A stretch of 64,000 bases of DNA, taken from positions 1 to 64,000 of the forward strand of contig JAZSHX010000015.1 in NCBI GenBank assembly GCA_045533485.1, written 5' to 3'. This stretch comes from Scatosoma sp045533485 (lineage in GTDB: Bacteria; Bacillota; Clostridia; Christensenellales; Borkfalkiaceae). Both the position numbers and the translations under genes were made by a program. The notes below the pieces were generated by a model, which was not told the origin of the DNA, made no database searches, and saw only the letters and a program-made list of their open reading frames with translations. Numbering within the stretch: the first letter of the stretch is position 1; each line of letters begins with the position of its first letter. Below, piece after piece: positions 41,782-49,866 of this stretch.

Positions 41782-42975
41782 TTAACCTAAAATATCCGTT
41801 TCGTGTTTTTGCCCTTCGGTTACGCAAACGCCGTCAGCAACGGTAAGACCGCGCCCCAGTACGACAATTTCCGCCGACGGAGATTTTTCGTTGCCGATTT
41901 TCGCGTCGTGTCCAACGGTAACGTTTTCGTCGATAATCGAATAGGAAACGTGTGCGCCTGCTTTGATAACGCTATTTGCAAGCACGATTGCATCTTTTAC
42001 CACCGCGCCTTCTTCTATCATTACGTTACTGCCAAGGATAGAATTTTCCACTACGCCGTCAATTTCACAACCAAGCGCAACCATAGAGTTTTTAACAACG
42101 GCATTTTCACCAAAATGTTCGGGGGGAGCTAAGGGGTTACGGGAATGAATTTTCCACTCTTTATCGCCCACGTCAAATTCAGGGGAATCGCCAAGCAAAT
42201 CCATATTTGCTTCCCACAAAGAAGCTACCGTACCAACGTCCTTCCAGTATCCTTCAAAGGCATAAGAATACATCTTTTCGCCTGCGTTTAACATAGCGGG
42301 AAGAACGTCTTTACCAAAGTCCTTCGAAGAGTTGGGATTTGCGTCGTCCACTTCCAAATATTTAAAAAGCTTTTCAGCATTAAATACGTAAATACCCATT
42401 GAGGCCAAGGTGCTCTTGGGTACTTTGGGTTTTTCTTCAAATTGATAGATAGAGCCGTCGGGATTTGTATTCAAAATACCAAAACGCGAAGCTTCGGAAA
42501 GCGGTACGTTGATGGCGGCAATCGTACAATCTGCCCCGGTATCTTTATGTGCTTGAATAAGCGCGGCGTAGTCCATTTTATAAATATGGTCACCTGACAA
42601 AATCAACACGTAGTCAGGGTTATACATTTTCATAAAGTGCATATTTTGATAAATGGCATTTGCCGTGCCTGCATACCAAGAAGAGTTTGTCTTTGCTTGA
42701 TACGGTGACAAAATATGTACACCGCCGAAGGATCTGTCCAAATCCCACGGTTGACCGTTGCCGATATATTCGTTCAAAATCAACGGTTGATATTGCGTAA
42801 GTACGCCAACTGTATCGATACCGGAATTGATACAGTTGGACAGCGGAAAGTCAATGATACGGTATTTCGCACCAAAGGCTACTGCCGGTTTAGCAATGTT
42901 GGTTGTCAACGCATAAAGACGGCTACCTTGTCCGCCTGCCAACAACATAGCAACACACTCTTTCTTTCTTTGCAT
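41782..42975 (-). CDS. glgC: Glucose-1-phosphate adenylyltransferase
   Basis: GlgC makes ADP-glucose, the committed step of glycogen synthesis. The 397-residue catalytic subunit has MLLAGGQGSRLYALT at 9-23, KPAVAFGAKYRIIDFPLSNC, ILSGDHIYKMDY, FEEKPKVP and a C-terminal beta-helix domain. AAGGAGA lies before 42975; the upstream ATG at 42993 falls within the glgB end and lacks a site. Confidence 0.96.
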   Translation of the reverse strand: MQRKKECVAMLLAGGQGSRLYALTTNIAKPAVAFGAKYRIIDFPLSNCINSGIDTVGVLTQYQPLILNEYIGNGQPWDLDRSFGGVHILSPYQAKTNSSWYAGTANAIYQNMHFMKMYNPDYVLILSGDHIYKMDYAALIQAHKDTGADCTIAAINVPLSEASRFGILNTNPDGSIYQFEEKPKVPKSTLASMGIYVFNAEKLFKYLEVDDANPNSSKDFGKDVLPAMLNAGEKMYSYAFEGYWKDVGTVASLWEANMDLLGDSPEFDVGDKEWKIHSRNPLAPPEHFGENAVVKNSMVALGCEIDGVVENSILGSNVMIEEGAVVKDAIVLANSVIKAGAHVSYSIIDENVTVGHDAKIGNEKSPSAEIVVLGRGLTVADGVCVTEGQKHETDILG

Positions 42976-42989
42976 AATGTTTCTCCTTA

Positions 42990-44882
42990 TCAATCAATTT
43001 TTTCTAAATATACGCAAGTCAATTTCGGGATCGTGAACGCGATTGCGTTCTCTTTTCCGTGACTGTAATATTTCATAGTTTTATATACGCGCTTTCTCAT
43101 CGTACCACCGCCACCGTAGCGCTTCAAATCAGAGTTGAATATTACGCGGTACGTTCCTTTGGGTAAGCCCAGCTTATAATCATCCAGTGCTGAACCTGAA
43201 AAATTCAAAAGCACCACTACTGATTTCCCCGATTTATCTTTGCGCTCGTACGCAAGGAAATTGCGATCGTTATCATCGGCGGCAAGCCAAGAAAAACCGT
43301 CCCAAGAGTTTTCAATTTCGTAAAGCGCAGGCGTATTTTTATACAGCATATTCAACTGTTGGACTGCCGTGGAAAGCTTGCGGTGCATAGGATATTTCTT
43401 CAAGAAAAACTCTACGCCTTCTTCATAGTTCCACTCCTTAAACTGCCCAAACTCTGTGCCCATAAAGTTGAGTTTTTTTCCAGGGTGAGACAGCATATAT
43501 CCCAAAAAGGCGCGCACGCCTGCAAACTTTTCAAAATAATCTCCCGGCATCTTTTCCAGCAAGGAACATTTGCCGTGTACCACTTCATCGTGGGAAATGG
43601 GCAAAACATAATTTTCGGAAAAGGCGTACATCATAGAAAACGTGAGCTTTGTATGCTCATGGCGGCGGAAAAGCGGATTTGTCTTAAAATAGGACAAAAC
43701 GTCGTTCATCCAACCCATATTCCATTTGAAATTAAAGCCGAGACCGCCTACGCTTGTGGGATGCGTAATCATCGGCCACGCGGTAGATTCTTCTGCAATC
43801 ATAAGAGCGTTGGGGAAATAGGAGAAAACGGCTTCGTTTAAGCGTCTTAAAAACGCAACGGCTTCCAAATTTTTATTTTCGCCGTAGATGTTGGGTTGCC
43901 ACTCCCCATCTTTCTTTTCATAATCCAAATACAGCATCGAAGCAACTGCATCTACACGTAAACCGTCCAAATGATAATTTTCAAGCAGGAAAACCGCGGA
44001 AGAAATCAAGAAGGAAACCACTTCGTTTCTGCCGAAATCAAAACAGCGAGTTCCCCAACCCTTATGCTCCATACGGTCCCATTGCGACGCTTCGTATAAC
44101 GGTTCGCCGTCAAATTCGTACAAACCGAAAGCGTCCTTGGGGAAATGTGCAGGCACCCAGTCAAGGATAACGCCTATGCCTACGTTATGGAAGCAATCCA
44201 CCAAATACATAAAATCTTTCGGTGTGCCAAGGCGCGAAGTTATGGCGAAATAGCCGGTTACCTGATACCCCCACGAACCGTCGAAGGGATGTTCGGTTAA
44301 TGGCATAAATTCTACGTGCGTATAGCCCATTTTTACGACGTATTCAACCAAATGCTTGGCAAGCTGCCGATACGTCAAATATTCGCCGTTTTTATCTCGT
44401 TTCCAAGACAATAAATTGACTTCGTAAATATTGACGGGGGATGAATAGACGTTTTTTTGGTTTCGCTCTTTCATATACGCGCAGTCCGTCCATTTATAAC
44501 CGCCTAAAGAATATAACTTTGATGCGTTGGAAGAAGTTGTGGACGGTGTCTCTGCGTGTAAAGCATACGGGTCCGCTTTGAAAAGACGGCGGCCATCGTA
44601 GGTTTCAATGCAATATTTATATGTGTCATATTCCTGTAAATTAGGAATGAAAAGCTCAAAAGATTGTCCGTCGATTAAACGCTGCATAATATGTGAAGAA
44701 ACGTTCCAACCGTTAAAGTCCCCTACGATTGAAACGCTTTTAGCATGCGGCGCCCAAACGCGAAAAACGTAGCCCCGCTTTTTATTGACAGTGATGGCGT
44801 GCGCACCGAAAAATTCATGGGCTTTGAAATTTTCGCCTTGATGAAATAAATGTAAAGGTACGTCCGCGTTTTGAATTGTCAT
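42990..44882 (-). CDS. glgB: 1,4-alpha-glucan branching enzyme
   Basis: GlgB (GH13) introduces alpha-1,6 branches. The 630-residue protein has an N-terminal CBM48 domain (FRVWAPHAKSVSIVGDFNGW near 40-60), barrel motifs DWVPAHFP, GLRVDAVASMLYLDY (nucleophile), IAEESTAWP (acid/base) and PISHDEVVHGK, and the GTEFGQFKEWNYEEG signature. CGGAGG four bases before 44882 fixes the start. First gene of the glg operon. Confidence 0.96.
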   Translation of the reverse strand: MTIQNADVPLHLFHQGENFKAHEFFGAHAITVNKKRGYVFRVWAPHAKSVSIVGDFNGWNVSSHIMQRLIDGQSFELFIPNLQEYDTYKYCIETYDGRRLFKADPYALHAETPSTTSSNASKLYSLGGYKWTDCAYMKERNQKNVYSSPVNIYEVNLLSWKRDKNGEYLTYRQLAKHLVEYVVKMGYTHVEFMPLTEHPFDGSWGYQVTGYFAITSRLGTPKDFMYLVDCFHNVGIGVILDWVPAHFPKDAFGLYEFDGEPLYEASQWDRMEHKGWGTRCFDFGRNEVVSFLISSAVFLLENYHLDGLRVDAVASMLYLDYEKKDGEWQPNIYGENKNLEAVAFLRRLNEAVFSYFPNALMIAEESTAWPMITHPTSVGGLGFNFKWNMGWMNDVLSYFKTNPLFRRHEHTKLTFSMMYAFSENYVLPISHDEVVHGKCSLLEKMPGDYFEKFAGVRAFLGYMLSHPGKKLNFMGTEFGQFKEWNYEEGVEFFLKKYPMHRKLSTAVQQLNMLYKNTPALYEIENSWDGFSWLAADDNDRNFLAYERKDKSGKSVVVLLNFSGSALDDYKLGLPKGTYRVIFNSDLKRYGGGGTMRKRVYKTMKYYSHGKENAIAFTIPKLTCVYLEKID

Positions 44883-44922
44883 ATATCCTCCGAGCATAAC
44901 TGTATATAATAGTTATGTTATT

Positions 44923-44951
44923 ATTATACAATAAAATTTAGAAAATTACAA
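44923..44951 (-). promoter_or_regulatory. Sigma-A promoter of the glg operon
   Basis: On the - strand TTGTAA (44946-44951), 17-bp spacer, TATAAT (44923-44928). A 7-bp inverted repeat (CATAACT/AGTTATG, about 44894-44916) sits in the short leader and might be an operator or hairpin. Confidence 0.75.
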
Positions 44952-45027
44952 GTGGATTTTGAAAAAAAATTAGATATTTTGACACTTTTTTCATAGGAAA
45001 AGCCATATTTGTTAAAAAACACGCCCA

Positions 45028-45089
45028 CTACTACGCCACACGTAATTATTGTGCTATGCAAAGCAATGTAGTTATGTCACGCATAGTAG
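45028..45089. repeat. Dispersed palindromic repeat, copy C
   Basis: Arms CTACTACGC (45028-45036) and GCATAGTAG (45081-45089) differ by one base from perfect inversion and enclose 44 bp. The right part TTATGTCACGCATAGTA differs from copy A at one base. It fills most of the gene-free stretch 44952-45113 between the glg promoter and the coaE terminator; I see nothing else coding there. Confidence 0.75.
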
Positions 45090-45113
45090 GAGTATTAAAT
45101 TGCATTTAAACAT

Positions 45114-45168
45114 AAAAAAATACGGCAATTTTCCCTATTTTTCGACGTGGGTTATTGTCCGTATTTTT
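45114..45168. terminator. Terminator downstream of coaE
   Basis: AAAAATACGG (ending 45124) pairs with CCGTATTTTT (45159-45168), with CAAT/ATTG and CCC/GGG continuing inward. A- and T-runs flank both sides. Confidence 0.75.
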
Positions 45169-45179
45169 AATACAATTAA

Positions 45180-45203
45180 ATTGTTTCACGAAATATGTTT
45201 CAC
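45180..45203. repeat. Tandem TGTTTCAC repeat, copy 2
   Basis: ATTGTTTCAC, spacer GAAAT, ATGTTTCAC. Identical over 24 bp to copy 3 and overlapping the coaE stop codon. With copy 3 it brackets coaE as a direct repeat. Confidence 0.85.
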
Positions 45204-45808
45204 GATTGTCGGTTATGTTTGTCTAAAAAGGATAACCACTGCTCTTTTAAATGCTCAAAATCACCGTTGTTATCTATAATAAACGCGTTACAATTTTTTA
45301 TACGTTTCTGCATTGTTTTTGATTGATAATCCACTTGCGCATGTATACGCTTGCGCACTTGTTCAATAGAAGAATTATCGCGAAACGAAACAGCTTGTAT
45401 GCGCTGTGCGCCCATTCGCATTATAACGATAATCAAATCAAAGGCATTTTCAAGATTTGCTTCAAATAACAGCGGAACTTCGGCAAAAACCATTTCTCCA
45501 TCACTTTCGTCCATACGCTTTGAAAGTTCTTGCATAATAAGCGGATGCGCAATGCTGTTTAATTTTTGGCGCGCTGCGTTATCGTCAAATACTATTTGCG
45601 CAAGAACGTTTTTATCGATAGAATTTTCCCGTACAGCACTTGGGAAGATTTTCTTAATTTCTTTAACATAAAGCGGACTTTTTATAATTGTTTGATAAAT
45701 TTCATCACAGGAATGCACAGCAAAACCGCTTTCTTGTATCAATTTTACTAGCGTAGATTTTCCACTGCCTATCCCACCGGTGATTGCTATTTTTTGTTTC
45801 ATTTTCAA
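45200..45808 (-). CDS. coaE: Dephospho-CoA kinase
   Basis: CoaE phosphorylates dephospho-CoA in the last step of CoA synthesis. The 202-residue kinase has a P-loop ITGGIGSGKSTL at 8-19, D35 of the SCDEIYQ segment, and the VPLLFEANLENAFDLIIVI core. MKMKQ gives two candidate ATGs (45808, 45802); AAGG sits at normal distance for the first. It follows polA by 41 bp and is flanked by identical 24-bp repeats, the downstream one supplying its stop codon. Confidence 0.93.
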   Translation of the reverse strand: MKMKQKIAITGGIGSGKSTLVKLIQESGFAVHSCDEIYQTIIKSPLYVKEIKKIFPSAVRENSIDKNVLAQIVFDDNAARQKLNSIAHPLIMQELSKRMDESDGEMVFAEVPLLFEANLENAFDLIIVIMRMGAQRIQAVSFRDNSSIEQVRKRIHAQVDYQSKTMQKRIKNCNAFIIDNNGDFEHLKEQWLSFLDKHNRQS

Positions 45809-45818
45809 TTTACCTTAT

Positions 45819-45842
45819 ATTGTTTCACGAAATATGTTTCAC
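45819..45842. repeat. Tandem TGTTTCAC repeat, copy 3
   Basis: The same 24-bp sequence as copy 2, in the polA-coaE gap. Each unit is one half of the ParB site parS (TGTTTCAC GTGAAACA), but here the two halves point the same way. Confidence 0.85.
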
Positions 45843-45849
45843 AAATGGC

Positions 45850-48429
45850 TTATTTTGCGTCGAACCAGTTTTTACCAACGTGTACGTCGACGGTTAAGGG
45901 AACACGCAAACTTACGGCGTTTTCCATTTCCGCTTTTAGAATTTTCGCCACTTCTTCTTGTTCACTTTCAGGACAATCAATTACAAGCTCGTCGTGCACC
46001 TGCAAAACAAGGCGTGCTTTAAATCCTTTTTCTTTGAGTTTATTCGCAACGTTAATCATGGCGATTTTAATAATATCCGCGCTAGACCCCTGCAACGGCA
46101 TATTCATTGCGGCGCGTTCGCCAAAAGCGCGCACATTATGGTTGGACGCTTTAATTTCGTTGATCACGCGTCTACGTCCCAAAAGCGTAGTAACAAAGCC
46201 CTTTTCCTGCGCTGTTTGCACATTGCCTTGAATATATTTTTGCACGTCGGAATACGTTTCAAAATAGCGATTGATATATGATTGCGCCTTTTTGGCGGAG
46301 ATATTCAAATCGGTCGAAAGCCCAAACGCACTAATACCGTAAATAATGCCGAAATTGACGGCTTTTGCTTCACGGCGCATGGCTGCGGTGACTTGTTCAA
46401 TCGGAACTTCAAATACTTGCGATGCGGTGCTTGCGTGAATATCCTGCCCTTCGCAATATGCTTGAATGAGCTCTTTACAACCAGAAAAATGTGCAAGCAA
46501 ACGAAGCTCGATTTGAGAATAATCGGCGTCAATTAACACGTGCCCTGCGCTTGCCGTAAACAGTTTTCTAAGCTCTTTTCCTTCGTCTGTGCGAATAGGA
46601 ATATTTTGCAAGTTCGGGTTTGTGCTGGACAATCTTCCCGTAGCGGTATTGCTTTGATGGTAGGTCGTATGCACTCTTCCGTTTGTGATAATCGGCTTAA
46701 ACCCTTCGATATAGGTCGAATGCAACTTTTGAACGGTACGATAGCGTAAAACAAGCTGTACAATTTCGTAATCATCCGCGTATTTTTCCAGCTCTTCTGC
46801 CGTAGTTTTATACGATTTACTGTCTTTGTTTTTCTTAACGCCTTGCCCTATTTTCAAATTTTCAAAAAGCACTTTACCAAGCTGTTGCGTAGAATTGACG
46901 TTAAATACTTCCCCTGCAAGCATATAAATGCGTTGCGTGAGCGCAGTTTTTTCTTGGTTATAGCGGTTGGAAAGCTCGGCAAGCGTAGCTTCGTCTACGC
47001 AAACGCCCTGCCTTTCCATATCAAATAAAACGCGGATAAGCGGCAATTCCACCTGCTTATATAGACGCAATTCGTCTTTGTTTAGGTTAGATAAAAATTC
47101 TCGCTGTAAGCGCAATACACCGTATGCGCGATGTTGGGGAGAAAGCTGATAATACTCCAAACAAAATTGCAAACTGTCCGAATTACCCAAACCGTTCGCC
47201 AAACATTTTAATATGGACACGTCGTCAAACGTGCATTTGGGAACGCAATCCAGCGCATGCAATTTGTGCATCAACTCTTTCGCATTATAAGCGATTACGT
47301 GCTTATTTTCGCCAAAAATCTCTTGGCAAAGCGGAAATAATTGATTTTCAAACACACCAGCGTCCAACAAGCCCGTTTTTATAGGAAAAACGTATTCGAC
47401 CGCGCTATTGTCGTTATTGCAAGCGACAAAGCGAAATTCCTTTTGTGTCCAGTCGCAGGCAAATGCCTTTGCACCGCTTTCACGAAGAAATTCGACTGTT
47501 TGTGCAACGCTTTCAGGGAACTGTTCTGTGACAACCGTTTGTGTTTTTTCCGCAGTCGGCACACTTTCCTTTTGCGTTTTATCAAAAATTTGCAATCCTA
47601 ATAAACTCTTAAATTCAAGCTCGACTAATTTATCGTATACCTTTGAAGAAAACGGCGTTTTCAAAATGCAATCGCCAAGCGTAACGTCAATAGGTGCGTC
47701 CGTTTGGATTGTAGCAAGTTTATACGACAAATACGCGCTTTCTTTGCCGTCTGCAAGTTTCTTATTGAGTGCGCCCGTAATATCGCTTAAATGGGCGTAT
47801 ACGCCGTCTAAATCGCCATACGTTTGTATTAGCGATTGCGCCGATTTTTCACCTATCCCAGGCACGCCGGGGATATTGTCCGATTTATCGCCCATAAGCG
47901 ATTTCAAGTCGATAATTTGCGCAGGGGTAAAGCCGATTTCCGCTTGGAAATTATTCGCAGTCAGCTCCAAAATGTCGCTTACACCTTTGCGTGTAAAGCA
48001 AACGCTGGTCGTATCGTCCACAAGTTGGTACGCATCGCGATCGCCTGTATAAATATACGTTTGCAGGTTAAACCGTTTTGCAAGCGTACCAAGCAAATCG
48101 TCCGCTTCGTAGCCTTCCATTTGGCAAATCTTAATTTGCATCGCGGAAAGCACTTCCTTCAAAACGGGCACTTGTTTCGCCAAATCGTCAGGCATAGGTT
48201 TGCGCCCTGCTTTATAATCGGTAAACATACCGTGACGAAACGTAGGTGCGCGTAAATCAAACGCCACCGCAAAATGCGTCGGTTTTTTATCCGCAATAAT
48301 TTTAAGCATCAATTTAACGAAACCGAACACACCGTTTGTCGGCAAGCCGTCTTTTGTGGTGAAAACGGGAGTTGCATAGTATGCGCGATTTAATAAGCTG
48401 TTTCCGTCAATGAGAACCAAAGTTTCCAT
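45850..48429 (-). CDS. polA: DNA polymerase I
   Basis: The 859-residue Pol I has an N-terminal 5'-3' exonuclease domain (LVLIDGNSLLNRAYYA, EADDLLGT, SLMGDKSDNIPGVPGIGEKSA), a middle 3'-5' exonuclease-like region lacking the clear DxE motif (probably inactive proofreading), and a complete polymerase domain: DADYSQIELRLLAH (motif A), RREAKAVNFGIIYGISAFGLS (split; motif B) and LQVHDELVID (motif C). The length is usual for Firmicutes. Its promoter lies 35 bp upstream. Confidence 0.96.
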   Translation of the reverse strand: METLVLIDGNSLLNRAYYATPVFTTKDGLPTNGVFGFVKLMLKIIADKKPTHFAVAFDLRAPTFRHGMFTDYKAGRKPMPDDLAKQVPVLKEVLSAMQIKICQMEGYEADDLLGTLAKRFNLQTYIYTGDRDAYQLVDDTTSVCFTRKGVSDILELTANNFQAEIGFTPAQIIDLKSLMGDKSDNIPGVPGIGEKSAQSLIQTYGDLDGVYAHLSDITGALNKKLADGKESAYLSYKLATIQTDAPIDVTLGDCILKTPFSSKVYDKLVELEFKSLLGLQIFDKTQKESVPTAEKTQTVVTEQFPESVAQTVEFLRESGAKAFACDWTQKEFRFVACNNDNSAVEYVFPIKTGLLDAGVFENQLFPLCQEIFGENKHVIAYNAKELMHKLHALDCVPKCTFDDVSILKCLANGLGNSDSLQFCLEYYQLSPQHRAYGVLRLQREFLSNLNKDELRLYKQVELPLIRVLFDMERQGVCVDEATLAELSNRYNQEKTALTQRIYMLAGEVFNVNSTQQLGKVLFENLKIGQGVKKNKDSKSYKTTAEELEKYADDYEIVQLVLRYRTVQKLHSTYIEGFKPIITNGRVHTTYHQSNTATGRLSSTNPNLQNIPIRTDEGKELRKLFTASAGHVLIDADYSQIELRLLAHFSGCKELIQAYCEGQDIHASTASQVFEVPIEQVTAAMRREAKAVNFGIIYGISAFGLSTDLNISAKKAQSYINRYFETYSDVQKYIQGNVQTAQEKGFVTTLLGRRRVINEIKASNHNVRAFGERAAMNMPLQGSSADIIKIAMINVANKLKEKGFKARLVLQVHDELVIDCPESEQEEVAKILKAEMENAVSLRVPLTVDVHVGKNWFDAK

Positions 48430-48463
48430 AAAAATGCCCTATCCTATACGCTTTGTATCTATT

Positions 48464-48492
48464 ATTGTACCACGAAATAAAAAAAATCGCAA
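48464..48492 (-). promoter_or_regulatory. Sigma-A promoter of polA-coaE
   Basis: On the - strand TTGCGA (48487-48492), 17-bp spacer, TACAAT (48464-48469). Confidence 0.7.
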
Positions 48493-48552
48493 GGGAATAT
48501 AAAAATGTTTGAAAAAAGATTTAAAAAAATGTAAAAAATCGCGTTGAAATGC

Positions 48553-48581
48553 TTGCTTTTTTTTGCAATATCTATTATAAT
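48553..48581 (+). promoter_or_regulatory. Sigma-A promoter of tRNA-Leu
   Basis: TTGCTT (48553-48558), 17-bp spacer, TATAAT (48576-48581), 16 bp before the mature tRNA. Divergent from the polA promoter. Confidence 0.85.
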
Positions 48582-48597
48582 GATAAAGCTTTCGATT

Positions 48598-48683
48598 GCC
48601 GAAGTGGTGGAATGGCAGACGCGACGGACTCAAAATCCGTTGGTAGCGATACCGTGTGGGTTCAAGTCCCACCTTCGGCACCA
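48598..48683 (+). tRNA. tRNA-Leu (anticodon CAA)
   Basis: The acceptor stem GCCGAAG/CTTCGGC closes the molecule. The anticodon stem ACGGA/TCCGT holds loop CTCAAAA with anticodon CAA. A long variable arm GGTA-GCGA-TACC marks a class II tRNA, and the T arm is GTGGG TTCAAGT CCCAC. The 3' CCA is encoded (48681-48683). It is the only + strand gene in the right block; tRNA-Leu genes are frequent integration sites and a decayed mobile protein lies beside it. Confidence 0.97.
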
Positions 48684-48687
48684 ATAG

Positions 48688-48715
48688 AAAAACACCCCTT
48701 TTTTGGGGTGTTTTT
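48688..48715 (+). terminator. Terminator after tRNA-Leu
   Basis: AAAAACACCCC (48688-48698) and GGGGTGTTTTT (48705-48715) form a perfect 11-bp stem with a T6 loop. Confidence 0.92.
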
Positions 48716-48790
48716 GTGTTTATTCGCCCTTATTTGGGCTTATTTTTTTACGTTTTGTTACTAAATTTTGTTGCATATTTTTACTACTTG

Positions 48791-49756
48791 CTATCTTGGA
48801 TAAGACATAAACTCTATTATCGCTTCGCCGCCGTCAATATCTTCGTAAACATCAAAGATATCCCTATGGTCTACGGTACTACGCCCACCCGAAGCGCCGT
48901 CTCTACGCCCCGAAAGGTCGAGCCTTGTTCCGTCCTTGAAGATATATCCCGTTTCCGCCCAACGATAAGTAGACCCGCAGCGAGCAAGAACATCTTTCTC
49001 TACGGACTCTTTAAGCGAAAAACTTATAGGTTGCCCTTGTTTATTTGCACCGCCGCCCGAACTATCTCCGTCTCCGTCGTTTGAAGTTCGTTCTCCCCTT
49101 TCAACTTGCTTTTTATCCACTCGTTGAATTTGATTATCTTCTCTTCCGAATCGAGTTGCATAACCAAGAGAACTTGATTTTCTTCCTTCAAGGGAATAAC
49201 CTTGTTTATTGAGTTTATCAATGAAATCAACGCTTCCCGATACGGACTTGACTTTGCCACTCCTACCATACTCTTGTATCTCCTTAAATACTTTTTCAAA
49301 TTCCGCCTTTGTGATATACTCTTCCACTTGGTAATTATTATCCGCGTCATCAAAACGCTCTACCAAATACCATCTATCATTCATTGAAATAAGCGTTCGG
49401 TCTCCCGTTTGAACCTCGGGTTGACGAGTCCACCAAATAGCAAGGCGGTGGGCTTCGCTCACACGCTCTTTTTCGGTGGGGAAGTTTTTATGCAAGAACT
49501 TGAAGTATTTTCTATTATACTGAATTTCTTCGCTTGCGTCAACCTCTTCTCTACGGCGGGAAGCAACAATTTTTCTATTGATATAAGCATAACCCGCTTT
49601 TTCTACCGCACCGAGATAGAGTTTTTCCGCCTTCTTGATTCTCTTATATTCCGCCCTCGCTTCGGCGTTTCCGATTCGCTCGAACATTTTTTCAGCAAGT
49701 TTCGTTTTCTTGCCGACGAGCCCACATACAAGAAAACAATCTAAATATCGTGGACA
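48791..49756 (-). pseudogene. Remnant of a phage/conjugative-element 'polyvalent' protein
   Basis: An open frame without start or ribosome site begins after a TAA at 49757; from its first ATG (49687) it would give 298 residues. Visible parts: a charged helical stretch, a low-complexity linker (NDGDGDSSGGG), ISFSLKESVE, and a C-terminal module with TGYIFKDGTRLDLSG..GG..VDHRDI. From memory, (F/Y)SLKE.VE and GYIL.DG..LD.SG....DHR.I occur in the giant multi-domain proteins of phages and integrative elements. Neighbouring mobile genes are absent, and it sits next to tRNA-Leu, so a leftover from integration is likely. Family assignment is tentative. Confidence 0.5.
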
Positions 49757-49804
49757 TTACAGACGAAAGATTTTGCGGAAGTTTTCGATATTAACTATAT
49801 AAAG

Positions 49805-49838
49805 AGTACGGCGCGTGTAAATCATGCGCCGTACTTTT
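49805..49838. terminator. Terminator downstream of spo0A
   Basis: AGTACGGCGC (49805-49814) pairs with GCGCCGTACT (49826-49835), loop 11 nt. TTTTTAT follows on + and CTTTATAT on -. Confidence 0.8.
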
Positions 49839-49866
49839 TATAGGAGAAATGATTAAATGGAAAAAG

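Noticed and set aside
45180..45842. TGTTTCAC repeats as parS sites
   Set aside because: parS needs inverted halves (TGTTTCAC GTGAAACA); these are direct, so a ParB site cannot be claimed.
49024..49353. 109-residue frame overlapping the polyvalent remnant
   Set aside because: Different frame of the same strand without ribosome site; the other frame carries recognisable motifs.
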